52,839 nt of DNA from a virus, in IMG/VR virus record IMGVR_UViG_3300046501_000372, positions 1 through 52,839 of that record, one strand, 5' to 3'. Shown piece after piece: positions 33,862 to 41,649 of the stretch. The position numbers were made by a program, and so were the translations under genes. Below the pieces are notes generated by a model. The model saw only the letters and a list, made by a program, of their open reading frames with translations. It was not told the origin of the DNA and made no database searches. Within the stretch, counting starts at the first letter, position 1; the number at the start of each line of letters is the position of its first letter.

Positions 33862-34618
33862 CGCATGGAACGTACCGATCGGGTCGGGCGTATGGCACAT
33901 TGGCGACACGTTCGACGTGATGCGAACCTTGCCGTCGGCCAGCGTCGACATGATCCTGTGCGACTTGCCGTACGGGACGACTCAGAACAAATGGGACTCA
34001 GTGCTACCGCTCGACCAGTTGTGGGCCGAATACTGGCGGATTGCCAAACCGAACGCGGCAATCGTACTGACGGCGCAGCCACCCTTCGACAAGCTGCTTG
34101 GGGCGTCATGCCTTCAGCATATGAAATACGAATGGATATGGGAAAAGACGGAAGCAACCGGCCATCTAAACGCTAAGAAACAGCCAATGAAATGCCACGA
34201 GAACATCCTGGTATTCTACCGCCAGCAGTCGACCTACAATCCCGAAATGACGCAAGGTCATCCCGTTAAGATTACGCAGCGATCTGCTCGTGCTTCGGTG
34301 AATTACGGATCACAGCGGCCAACTTCGTACGAAAGCGACCAGCGTTACCCCCGTAGCGTTTTGCAATTCGCCAAGGACAACAAGAACGCAAAGATACATC
34401 CGACGCAGAAGCCAGTGGACCTCTTCTCTTACATGATCCGCACGTATACGAACCCCGGCGACACGGTGCTGGACAACACGGCCGGCAGCGGCACGACCGC
34501 CGTCGCTGCCGAGCAGTCGGGCCGTCGGTGGATCTGTATCGAACGGGACGAAGAGTATAGCCTGCGCGCTATTGCTCGCCTCGGTAAATTGCCGCTTCAG
34601 CCTTGCGCCGACGGGTAA
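33851..34618 (+). CDS. DNA adenine-N6/cytosine-N4 methyltransferase (beta class)
   Basis: 255 aa from the GTG at 33851 (GGGGTG about 9 bases upstream); ATG 33827 is an alternative. Catalytic motif DLPYGTTQNKWD (DPPY variant) comes first, then KIHPTQKPVDL and the SAM-binding VLDNTAGSGTTAVAAEQSGR at the C-terminal side: beta-type order. A target domain lies between. Its last 50 bases overlap the lysozyme gene on the other strand. Confidence 0.82.
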   Translation: MASDAWNVPIGSGVWHIGDTFDVMRTLPSASVDMILCDLPYGTTQNKWDSVLPLDQLWAEYWRIAKPNAAIVLTAQPPFDKLLGASCLQHMKYEWIWEKTEATGHLNAKKQPMKCHENILVFYRQQSTYNPEMTQGHPVKITQRSARASVNYGSQRPTSYESDQRYPRSVLQFAKDNKNAKIHPTQKPVDLFSYMIRTYTNPGDTVLDNTAGSGTTAVAAEQSGRRWICIERDEEYSLRAIARLGKLPLQPCADG

Positions 34619-35051
34619 GCCCGGCCAGCACTTCCAGCTTGCCCGTCCTGGCGTTGCGCTGCTTGTTCCAGAGCGGGAAGGACAGGGCGGCCGTAGCGTT
34701 GTGCCCGGCCAAGTGGTTGGTCCTTACCGATGACGTGAGCCAGTTACCCCAACCGATATTGTCGACCAGCGCGCAGATCGCGTCGAACTGGCCTTGCGTG
34801 GTGCGCGGCGCGCGGCTCACGTCCGCCCAGACCTTCGCACCCAGCGCGTCGAGCCGATCCGTGAAGTTGCGTTCTGCTTTCTCGCGCGACCAGACCATGC
34901 CCATCTTGACGCCGTTCGTCTCGCCGTAGCCGATCGTCGGCCTGTCGTTCGGGGTCGGCATGTACGCTTCGACCATACCGTCCTTGCGCAGCTTTGCGAG
35001 CTTCTCGAAACCCTTCATGAATGCCGCGATACTTGCCGATGGCTTTAGCAT
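34569..35051 (-). CDS. Endolysin, GH24 lysozyme-like
   Basis: 160 aa starting at the ATG of MLKPSASIAAFMKGFEKLAK, with GGAG ten bases upstream. Glu near FEKL and Asp/Thr in NDRPTIGYGET give the E-D-T catalytic pattern of phage lysozymes. No signal peptide, so release needs a holin. It stands alone on the minus strand in an early region, with no recognised holin beside it. Converges with and overlaps the methyltransferase by 50 bases. Confidence 0.82.
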   Translation of the reverse strand: MLKPSASIAAFMKGFEKLAKLRKDGMVEAYMPTPNDRPTIGYGETNGVKMGMVWSREKAERNFTDRLDALGAKVWADVSRAPRTTQGQFDAICALVDNIGWGNWLTSSVRTNHLAGHNATAALSFPLWNKQRNARTGKLEVLAGLTRRRKAEAAIYRGEQ

Positions 35052-35052
35052 A

Positions 35053-35068
35053 TTGACCGCTCCGTCAC
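35053..35068. promoter_or_regulatory. Palindrome-like TTGACCGCTCCGTCAC between divergent genes
   Basis: Copy of the shared element between lysozyme (start 35051) and the gene at 35114. Rightward GTCACT with TTATAG 17 bases on (35087-35092), or TTGACC with TAGGAC 17 on, can serve as promoter. The left arm almost touches the lysozyme start codon, so a bound protein would also block its translation start region. Confidence 0.6.
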
Positions 35069-35113
35069 TAACCGTTAGGACGAGGCTTATAGCACGAGGG
35101 AGTACTGATCGCC

Positions 35114-36175
35114 ATGATGACCACCCCAGAGACCCCAAGCCCAGTCGAGCAGGTGGATCGGGAGGCTGTGCACGTGATGGAGCGCGTGCAGCACGTCCTT
35201 TCCATGGTCGCAAATTACTCGGATGCTGTTGCCAATGGCGGCGAGTTTGCCGACCGGCACCTAGCCGATATGCAAGCGATGAACGGCGACGTGATCGCGG
35301 AGGACTCTCGCTTCCTCGCCCGCCACCGCCTAGCCGAGCGCGCCCGCCTCACCACGGACAGGGCGGTTGGGGCGGAGGCAAAAGCGGCCGGTCGCAACCT
35401 CTATCTGTTGCAGGGCGACAACGCTCGCATGGCCGATGCACTGCGCCAGTGCCGAGATCAGTTCGCTTTCTACGCCCGCGAGCATTATGCGGCCGGGAAG
35501 AGCGAGAAGGGCGACACGAACACCCGGTTCGCTGACATCGCAAACGGCGCGCTGACCGCCGTGAAGCCCGCCGCCCTATCCCCGCCAATCCCAGAGCAGG
35601 GGGGGCGGGAGGCTTTGGAGGCGTTGCGTGCCGAACGTGCCAAGCCGCTACAGGGGCCGGAACACGGCGCTTGGGATCGCGGTCGTCGGTACGGGTTGGA
35701 TGATGCGATCCGGATAGTCGAAGCCCTCGCCGCCACCCCGCCCGTCCCTGCGATCAGCGGTGTTTGGCGCTCAATGAGCACCGCGCCCAAAGACGGAACC
35801 CGCATCATGCTCTGGCTCGGCCAGCCGTGGTCGTGCGCGGAGTTCGGGCATTGGTACGAGCCGTGGTCCAACTGGCAAACGGACCGGCATTTTGCGCCGC
35901 TCGAAACTGAAGAATACAGCGGGATCGGTGCAGAAGTGCCTATCGCGTGGCAGCCCGAACCGTGCGCTCTTGATCCCGTCCCCACGATCAGCGGGGAGGG
36001 GGAGAAGCTGCGGGAGGCGTTGATCGAAGCGCGCGAGTTGATCCTTGAACTGTCCCATGCCCGAGGCTGTGAATACGAAGGCACGGACGAAGACATGATC
36101 GGTTTCATCGACGCCGCTCTCGCCACCCCCGACGCCGCACCGATCGGGTCTGCCGACGCGGGGGCCGGAGCATGA
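35114..36175 (+). CDS. Accessory protein with DUF551-like domain
   Basis: 353 aa, MMTTPETPSPVEQVDREAVH (GGGAG 11 bases upstream). N-terminal helical part; then WRSMSTAPKDGTRIMLWLGQ and VPIAWQPEP, the DUF551 pattern (W..tAPkdGt... W.P.P). A C-terminal helix (EALIEARELILELSHARGCE) repeats the wording of phage accessory genes. Its sequence is less biased than flanking structural genes. Function unknown. Confidence 0.62.
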   Translation: MMTTPETPSPVEQVDREAVHVMERVQHVLSMVANYSDAVANGGEFADRHLADMQAMNGDVIAEDSRFLARHRLAERARLTTDRAVGAEAKAAGRNLYLLQGDNARMADALRQCRDQFAFYAREHYAAGKSEKGDTNTRFADIANGALTAVKPAALSPPIPEQGGREALEALRAERAKPLQGPEHGAWDRGRRYGLDDAIRIVEALAATPPVPAISGVWRSMSTAPKDGTRIMLWLGQPWSCAEFGHWYEPWSNWQTDRHFAPLETEEYSGIGAEVPIAWQPEPCALDPVPTISGEGEKLREALIEARELILELSHARGCEYEGTDEDMIGFIDAALATPDAAPIGSADAGAGA

Positions 36176-36444
36176 GCGCGCTGGCAGACCGCGATATGCA
36201 GGTGCTGGCGGAAATGCTGGCGTGCAGCGGCGACACCGATTGGCTGCGGCCGATGGATATCGGGGGCCGCGATGCTTCCGACGAAAGCTACCGGATGGCT
36301 AAGCTGGCTCGGCTCGGATTGGCTGAGCGCGTGCGGCGCAATTCGATCGCCAATGACTTCGGCCACGGTCGCGGGTCGTATGTCTATCGGCTGACCGGCG
36401 CGGGCATCGTCATGTGCCGCAATCCCAAGGTTTCCCGGGCATGA
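36172..36444 (+). CDS. Winged-helix-like small protein, 90 aa
   Basis: ATGA start. WLRPMDIGGRDASDESYRMA then KLARLGLAERVRRN and YVYRLTGAG fit a winged-helix DNA-binding pattern (helix, recognition helix, wing). Likely a regulator or adaptor. Overlaps the next gene. Confidence 0.6.
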   Translation: MSALADRDMQVLAEMLACSGDTDWLRPMDIGGRDASDESYRMAKLARLGLAERVRRNSIANDFGHGRGSYVYRLTGAGIVMCRNPKVSRA

Positions 36445-36704
36445 CCGCGCCAACCGGTAACGCGGCGCTGCGGGCGGCGCAGACCTGCACTGATTGTCGC
36501 AACGGGTTCTTCCGCGACCAGCGCTTCGGGCAGGACGTGGAGTGCGTCAACGGCCTCCTGATTGATATCGACGTGGCGCATGAAGGGCCGACCGATACCG
36601 ATTACCCGGTCGCGCCGTGCCACCCGTCGTGGGCCGCTCAACAGAGCGGCGAGGACTTCATCAACGACACCGAAGACCGCTTGGCTTCGTGGAGGAACTC
36701 ATGA
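36441..36704 (+). CDS. Unknown protein, 87 aa
   Basis: Starts MTAPTGNAALRAAQTCTDCR at the ATG overlapping the previous stop. Two cysteines in CTDC plus C near the middle and PCHPSW suggest a metal site. Acidic otherwise. Unknown. Confidence 0.58.
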   Translation: MTAPTGNAALRAAQTCTDCRNGFFRDQRFGQDVECVNGLLIDIDVAHEGPTDTDYPVAPCHPSWAAQQSGEDFINDTEDRLASWRNS

Positions 36705-37234
36705 ACGCGCTGATTGAAAAGGTCGCTGACCGCATTCAGGAGCGCATGGGGCCGCTGTTCGGTAGCCCTGAGTTCCTAGCTGATCCGGTGAAGCGGGCAC
36801 GTGCCGAGAAACGTCAACGAGACAGCGCGCTTTCCTTCGCACAGATCGCGGTCGAGGAAGCAACCCTCGCCGCCGCCATCCCCCCAGAGCAGGACGGGTA
36901 TGCGGAAGGACGGGCGCGCGAGGTGCTGGACCGCCAACTGAACAGGCGGCTGGAAGGCAGCGGCAGGCAAGACGGGCGCGCCTACGATAGCGCCTCTAAG
37001 GTGTTCGTCGGTGACGCAATCGCCGCCATGCTCGCCTTTGCCACCGACCGTCATGCGGAAGGACGGATCGCGGGGCTGGTGGAAGCGCTACAGCCGCTTG
37101 CCGACGTCTATATCACGGGCGCCGAAGACGACGATGACGAGGACGCGCTCGACGTGGACTTTCCCAAGGTCCGCCACGTTCGCGCTGCTCGCAAAGCTCT
37201 CCGCACCCTCGCAAACGGAGGGCCGGCAGCGTGA
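36701..37234 (+). CDS. Unknown protein, 177 aa
   Basis: Starts MNALIEKVADRIQERMGPLF in ATGA overlap. Helical, with an acidic patch (EDDDDEDALDVDF) near the end. Phrases such as IPPEQDGYAEGRA and DAIAAMLAFATDRHAEGR also occur in the neighbours and in accessory genes of other phages. Unknown function. Confidence 0.6.
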   Translation: MNALIEKVADRIQERMGPLFGSPEFLADPVKRARAEKRQRDSALSFAQIAVEEATLAAAIPPEQDGYAEGRAREVLDRQLNRRLEGSGRQDGRAYDSASKVFVGDAIAAMLAFATDRHAEGRIAGLVEALQPLADVYITGAEDDDDEDALDVDFPKVRHVRAARKALRTLANGGPAA

Positions 37235-37731
37235 GCCATTGGGAAACCGCCGGCGCTTCGGACGAATGGTACACGCCCGCCTATGTGTTCGATGCACTGG
37301 GCTGCTGGTTCGACTTGGACCCGGCGCATCCGTCGGCCGATACGCACGTGCCAACCAGCGCGCGCTATGCCGATGGCGGACTTGAGCGCGACTGGCACGG
37401 CTTCGTCTGGATGAACCCGCCCTTTGGTGGGCGCAACGCGCTTGAGCCATGGCTGACGAAGTTCTTCGACCACGGCAACGGCGTCGCGCTCACGCCAGAT
37501 CGGACGTCAGCGCCGTGGTTTTGGGATGCATGGCAGCGGTGCGACCGCGCGTTGTTCACCCGGAAGATCCGCTTCCTGCGCCCGGATGGCTCGCAGGGTG
37601 TCAGCCCGTCGAACGGCACGTGCCTATTCGCTGCCGGTGATCGCGCGACGAAAGCACTCGACCGCGCTGCCGGCCTCGGTCTCGGTATTCTCGCACAGCC
37701 AATGAGGATTGCAGCATGGCCCCCGAGCTAA
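37231..37731 (+). CDS. Phage DNA N6-adenine methyltransferase (Dam-like, DNA_N6AAMT type)
   Basis: 166 aa, GTG start coupled to the previous stop. SDEWYTPAYVFDAL and FDLDPAH, with the catalytic WMNPPFGG (NPPF) at about 61-68, are diagnostic of the phage N6-adenine methyltransferase family. Third methyltransferase of this genome. Confidence 0.82.
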   Translation: MSHWETAGASDEWYTPAYVFDALGCWFDLDPAHPSADTHVPTSARYADGGLERDWHGFVWMNPPFGGRNALEPWLTKFFDHGNGVALTPDRTSAPWFWDAWQRCDRALFTRKIRFLRPDGSQGVSPSNGTCLFAAGDRATKALDRAAGLGLGILAQPMRIAAWPPS

Positions 37732-37829
37732 ACGATATCGCGGATCGGGTGGAGGCGGCGGACGTATTGTTGACCCGTTCGTCACTATCCGTTACGGTCG
37801 GCGCGACCAATTTGGGGCCGAACATATGA
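37716..37829 (+). CDS. Possible remnant or micro-gene, 37 aa
   Basis: ATG at 37716 inside the methyltransferase end: MAPELNDIADRVEAADVLLT, stopping at a TGA that overlaps the start of the TetR-like gene. The first 16 residues resemble the start of a helical protein, the rest runs through the palindrome, so it may be a truncated gene. Low confidence that it is translated usefully. Confidence 0.3.
   Translation: MAPELNDIADRVEAADVLLTRSSLSVTVGATNLGPNI
37770..37785 (+). promoter_or_regulatory. Palindrome-like TTGACCCGTTCGTCAC upstream of the TetR-like gene
   Basis: TTGACC followed 17 bases later by TACGGT (37793-37798) makes a candidate promoter for the regulator at 37826. It is one of two copies that lie between codirectional genes; autoregulation is possible but not shown. 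Confidence 0.55.
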
Positions 37830-38158
37830 CCGACGAACGCAATACTGCCCGCGACCAGGCGATCCTGTCCGCGGCGATCGAACTGGCCGTGGTGCAGGGG
37901 CTGTCCGGCTTCACGCGCGGCCAGATCGCGGACAAGGCGCGGCTGTCCCCGGCCGGCGTGTCCAACTACGGCCGCTCGCGCATCACGAACGGGCCGCAAG
38001 GGACGGCTGGCGTGCTCGAACGGATCCGCACGGACGTGATGCACCATGCCGTAAGCGAAGGGCACCTAGCGCTGCTCGCCGTCGGGATCGCCGCGCGCCA
38101 CCCGATCGCACTGGCCGCGCCGGATGACCTGCGCATTGCTGCGGTGGCGGGGGCTTAG
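37826..38158 (+). CDS. TetR-like helix-turn-helix regulator
   Basis: 110 aa from MTDERNTARDQAILSAAIEL (ATG at 37826; longer upstream forms run through the promoter). GLSGFTRGQIADKARLSPAG followed by VSNYGRSRI is a TetR-family HTH in which the first helix AAIELA precedes. No ligand-binding domain, so a minimal regulator. A candidate binder of the palindrome directly upstream. Confidence 0.62.
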   Translation: MTDERNTARDQAILSAAIELAVVQGLSGFTRGQIADKARLSPAGVSNYGRSRITNGPQGTAGVLERIRTDVMHHAVSEGHLALLAVGIAARHPIALAAPDDLRIAAVAGA

Positions 38159-38283
38159 GTACTGACCGCGCGATTAGTATGCGTGCCGTTGACGTAGAGC
38201 GCTGATCGGGCCTAGTTAGGCGGGCGGGGAGCGTTGGAAGCGCTCGACCCGCCCAGTCACATACGCCTAGGGAGGCGACGTAC
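38159..38283 (+). promoter_or_regulatory. Promoter and strong hairpin ahead of the primase operon
   Basis: TTGACG at 38189 with CTAGTT 17 bases later is a plausible promoter. A 12-bp stem interrupted by a GA bulge follows: GGGCGGG GAGCG (38222-38233), loop TTGGAAG, CGCTC GA CCCGCCC (38241-38254). No T-run follows, so it is not a standard terminator; it would sit in the 5' leader of the next mRNA. GGGAGG lies 8 bases before the ATG at 38284. Confidence 0.5.
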
Positions 38284-38529
38284 ATGACACCGACACCTAT
38301 AGATGCCTCTCGTCCGACGTGCAAGACGTGCCGTTACTGGCAGCCGGGCGCAATCATTCAAACCTTCTATTTTATAGCTTCTCAAGCCGACATTGCGAGT
38401 AGCCGCCGGTCAGAGGAACGGTCGACGCCCGAAAACTGGAAGAACAGGCAGTGCCGGTATAACCCGCCCCGTTCTAGCGGTTTTCCAAAGGCTCTGCCAG
38501 ACCAGTGGTGTGGGAAGCACAAGGCGTGA
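38284..38529 (+). CDS. Small zinc-binding protein, 81 aa
   Basis: MTPTPIDASRPTCKTCRYWQ, then QCRYNPPRS and DQWCGKHKA: four cysteines and a His arranged C-x2-C...C...C as in widespread small prophage zinc proteins. Strong ribosome site. Coupled to the primase by GTGA. Confidence 0.65.
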   Translation: MTPTPIDASRPTCKTCRYWQPGAIIQTFYFIASQADIASSRRSEERSTPENWKNRQCRYNPPRSSGFPKALPDQWCGKHKA

Positions 38530-40814
38530 CCAACGACCTTTCGCTCTTCCCGCTTCTCCCCGAAACCAAGACCCCGGCGCTCGCCTGGGATGCGTTCAAG
38601 ACCGGTCAGCGCCGCGCTTCCGATAGTGAACTGGCGGGTTGGGCTGCACAGCGGTACAATCTGGCGGTCGCGACTGGTGAACCTAGCGGCTGCGTCATCC
38701 TCGATTGCGACAGTTGGGAAGCGTGGGCTATCGCGACCGAACGCGACGTACCCGACACGTACACGGTCAAGACGCCTCGCGGCTGGCATTTCTATTTCCA
38801 GCATCCGGGCGGCTACGTCGGCAACCGCGCCAAGTTGGGTGGCGTTGCGGGCTGGGATATCCGTGGCGATGGTGGATATGTTGTTGCGCCCGGCTCGCAC
38901 TATACGCCTAGCGAGGAAGACGCCGCCAAGGGCAAGGTCGCCGGTCCGTATTTCGTCGAAAATGACGTGCCAATGGCGCCCGCCCCCGCGTGGCTGCTCG
39001 ACCTGCTCAAGCGTGATGTTGTGGCCCAGCCGATAGTTCCGCATAGCGAGTGCGAGCAGACGACTATCTACGGCCAGGGCGCTCTGAATGGCACACTGCG
39101 CGATCTGTCCGAAGCCGTACAAGGTCAGAACCTGTCGCATCAAATTTACGTGTCGTCGGCCCGCGTTGGCGAGCTCGTCGGAGGCGGCGAGGTTCAGTAC
39201 GAACAGGGCTGGGAGTCGCTGCTCGAGGGTATCCGCGCCCACGTCGGCGATGAAGAGAAGGCGCTCGGCACGATGCTACGCGGTTGGGAAAAAGGTTGGG
39301 CGAACCCCAAGTCCGCACCCGAACGCACGATCCTGACGGCCGAAGCCGCCTTTGGCCAACGTGGTCCGCTCGTCGAGGGCGAACAGCCCGTTGACGTGCC
39401 CGAGCCGCCTTCCAGTCTAGGGCCGGTCAAACGCGAGCACACCGTGACGGGCGAACCTGCGTATCAAGCGTACTTCGCAGGTTGCGCGTTCGTTATCGTG
39501 GACGATGCGATCTGGGTTCCCGGTGGTGTGATGCTCAAGCGGTCCGCCTTCGATGCCGTATATGGCGGACCGACCTTTTATCTCGACGCGGAAGGGTCGA
39601 AGAATACTCGGTCAGCCTGGGAGGCATTCCGTACGACTGGGCAGGCGAACCTGCCGATCGTCTACCAGACCATTTTTCGTCCCGAACTGGCGCCGAATCT
39701 GATCAAGACGATTGAGGGTATGCCGGCACTGAACGCCTATACGCCGATCCACGTGCCGACACAGGAAGGTGACGCGTCGCGGTTCGTCGCGCATGTCCAC
39801 AAGATGCTGCCTGACGGTCAGGATGCCGAGTACCTCCTGCACTGGATGGCGTCGTGCGTACAGAACCCGGGCAAGAAATTCCAGTGGTGGCCAGTCATTC
39901 AGGGAACGAAGGGTAACGGGAAGGGCCTGCTGCTCAACGTTATGATGGCGGCGATCGGGGGGCGGTACAGCCACCTTGTCAATCCCGAGGCGATGCAGAA
40001 GACGGGCAACCAGTTCAACGCATGGCTGGAACGCAAGCTGTTTCTCGGGTTCGACGAAATCCGTACGGGCGAAGGGCAGCGGCATTTCATCGAGATGATG
40101 AAGGAAACCGTCACGTCCGGCACGATCACTGTTGAAGGCAAAGGACAAGCACAACGCACTGCCGACAACCGCGCCAACGGCATGATGCTGACCAACTGGA
40201 AAGACGCCGTGCCAGTCGACTCCGACGAGCGGCGCTGGGGTATGTTCTGGTGCGCGCAGCAGGACTTCGAACACTTGGCGCGCGACGGCATGGGCGGCTC
40301 GTACTTCACGTCGCTGTACGACTGGCTGCGCGACCAGGGCGGCTATGCAATCGTCACCAATTACCTGAAGACGCGACCGCTTGTCGCTACCATGGATCCG
40401 GCCCGCGACCTGCAGCGCTGCCCCGAAACGACCAGCACGGCCGGTGCTCGCGCCCAGTCGCTCGGCAATCTCGAGCAGGAGGTGGCCGACGCGATTGAGG
40501 AAGAGCGGCCCGGCTTCACCGGCGGGTTCGTATCTTCCTTCGCGCTTAAAGGACTGTTCGCCACACTGCGGACGGTCGTAGGGCCGAAGAAACACGCGGG
40601 CATCATGAAGAACGTCGGGTACATCCTGCACCCGCGTCTGCCCGCCGGCCGGCTTACGGCCGCGGTGAACGGGCAGAAGCCGCGCGTCTATGTTCGGGCA
40701 GACGATGCGTACCTGATGGGGCTGGACGCTTCGCAGGTCGTGTCCGCGTTCGAGCAGACGGCCAACGGTGCGCCAACGATCAGCAATGTGGTGGCCTTCC
40801 CGCCTCGCGCATAA
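38526..40814 (+). CDS. Primase-polymerase/helicase replication protein
   Basis: 762 aa from the GTG at 38526, which overlaps the previous stop; an ATG at 38505 is an alternative. N-terminal prim-pol domain with VILDCD (D60-x-D62) and TPRGWHFYF (His). C-terminal AAA+ helicase of the P4/DUF5906 type: Walker A GTKGNGKG (Lys466), FLGFDEIRTGEG as Walker B, and ANGMMLTNWKDAVPVDSDER then RWGMFW sensor. It would synthesise primers and open the duplex for the family A polymerase. Confidence 0.87.
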   Translation: MTNDLSLFPLLPETKTPALAWDAFKTGQRRASDSELAGWAAQRYNLAVATGEPSGCVILDCDSWEAWAIATERDVPDTYTVKTPRGWHFYFQHPGGYVGNRAKLGGVAGWDIRGDGGYVVAPGSHYTPSEEDAAKGKVAGPYFVENDVPMAPAPAWLLDLLKRDVVAQPIVPHSECEQTTIYGQGALNGTLRDLSEAVQGQNLSHQIYVSSARVGELVGGGEVQYEQGWESLLEGIRAHVGDEEKALGTMLRGWEKGWANPKSAPERTILTAEAAFGQRGPLVEGEQPVDVPEPPSSLGPVKREHTVTGEPAYQAYFAGCAFVIVDDAIWVPGGVMLKRSAFDAVYGGPTFYLDAEGSKNTRSAWEAFRTTGQANLPIVYQTIFRPELAPNLIKTIEGMPALNAYTPIHVPTQEGDASRFVAHVHKMLPDGQDAEYLLHWMASCVQNPGKKFQWWPVIQGTKGNGKGLLLNVMMAAIGGRYSHLVNPEAMQKTGNQFNAWLERKLFLGFDEIRTGEGQRHFIEMMKETVTSGTITVEGKGQAQRTADNRANGMMLTNWKDAVPVDSDERRWGMFWCAQQDFEHLARDGMGGSYFTSLYDWLRDQGGYAIVTNYLKTRPLVATMDPARDLQRCPETTSTAGARAQSLGNLEQEVADAIEEERPGFTGGFVSSFALKGLFATLRTVVGPKKHAGIMKNVGYILHPRLPAGRLTAAVNGQKPRVYVRADDAYLMGLDASQVVSAFEQTANGAPTISNVVAFPPRA

Positions 40815-40833
40815 TTATACATAACTGATTTGA

Positions 40834-40871
40834 TGGCTCGTCCTGTAGATTATAGGGCGGGCCATATTTTT
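40834..40871 (+). terminator. Rho-independent terminator after the primase gene
   Basis: TGGCTCGTCCT pairs over 11 bp (with G-U pairs) with AGGGCGGGCCA around the loop GTAGATTAT, followed by TATTTTTATG. It ends the early plus-strand operon just after the 40814 stop. Confidence 0.8.
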
Positions 40872-41151
40872 ATGTATTTTTGGTTGCGGGCCTGCGTTTC
40901 GTTGCGGGCCTAGTAGAATCAACCACTTAGTACCCAAAAGCCCGTGAGCCCGCGTTTTTCAAGTCCGTTCCATAGGCGTGTGCGTGTGCGCATGTGTGCG
41001 AGCGTGTATACACGTAGAATAATAGGGGCTTTGCGGGCTTTGTGGGCTTCTTGTTTATTTTCAGTATGTTAAGAGGCCCGCGACGCTGATCGTTACGGGC
41101 TTTTGCGGGCCACCCTTGCGAGCGGCTAGTGCGGATGGTATTGACCGGTGT
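40872..41151. other. Non-coding gap with GCGGGC-type repeats (possible origin or control region)
   Basis: About 280 bases without a credible gene between the terminator and TerS. Contains GTTGCGGGCCT twice (40883, 40901), the run GGGCTTTGCGGGCTTTGTGGG near 41027, a GT/GC-alternating stretch (GCGTGTGCGTGTGCGCATG), and a long-range inverted repeat GGCCCGC ... GCGGGCC near 41077-41113. Less GC-rich than flanks. TTGACC at 41141 is close to the TerS start. Candidate replication origin or packaging-start region. Confidence 0.45.
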
Positions 41152-41598
41152 ATGGCCGATAGCGATCAGGGACAGTCTCGCGCGCAGGACGGAATGTCGC
41201 TGTTCGACGAGATGCTTGCGGACATGATCGCGAGCGGCGAGCACTATCTGAACGAGGCGTGCGCTGCGCTCGGGCTGTCGTGGCGCCAGGTGTACCGTCG
41301 GCTTGCCAAGGACGTGGACTTCGCGGACCTGATGAATGAGGCGCAGGAAGCGGGCCTGGAGGTGCGGCGAGCTCGCCTCGACCGCATCGCGGCTGGCGAC
41401 CAGACGGCGGGCAGCAGCGGCGACTGGAAGCGCGATCAATTGATGATCAAGCAAGGCAACTGGACGCTCGAGAAGCTGCACCCCAAGCGCTACGGGCCGA
41501 AGCTGGAAGTCGAGACGACGAACCGCAACGTGCAGGTGCCTATGTCCGACGACCCGAACGAGGCGGCCCGCGCGTACGCCGATCTGATGAAGGGTTGA
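41152..41598 (+). CDS. Terminase small subunit
   Basis: 148 aa. NEACAALGLSWRQVYRRLAK gives an N-terminal HTH; DLMNEAQEAGLEVRRARLDR and DWKRDQLMIKQGNWTLEKLH with PKRYGPKLEVE are the typical body of terminase small subunits. Start at 41152 follows a weak ribosome site; ATG 41194 (MSLFDEML, with AGGA upstream) is an alternative. Recognises the packaging site. Confidence 0.8.
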   Translation: MADSDQGQSRAQDGMSLFDEMLADMIASGEHYLNEACAALGLSWRQVYRRLAKDVDFADLMNEAQEAGLEVRRARLDRIAAGDQTAGSSGDWKRDQLMIKQGNWTLEKLHPKRYGPKLEVETTNRNVQVPMSDDPNEAARAYADLMKG

Positions 41599-41610
41599 CA
41601 GCGCGGTCAA
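41595..41610 (+). promoter_or_regulatory. Palindrome TTGACAGCGCGGTCAA at the TerS end
   Basis: Best-matching copy: TTGACA with TAGCGT 18 bases downstream, followed by GGGAG before the ATG at 41650. It overlaps the TerS stop codon and could start transcription of the small-gene cassette and packaging genes. Confidence 0.6.
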
Positions 41611-41649
41611 CACGCGCCTAGCGTATGGCATCGATAGGGAGACGATTCG

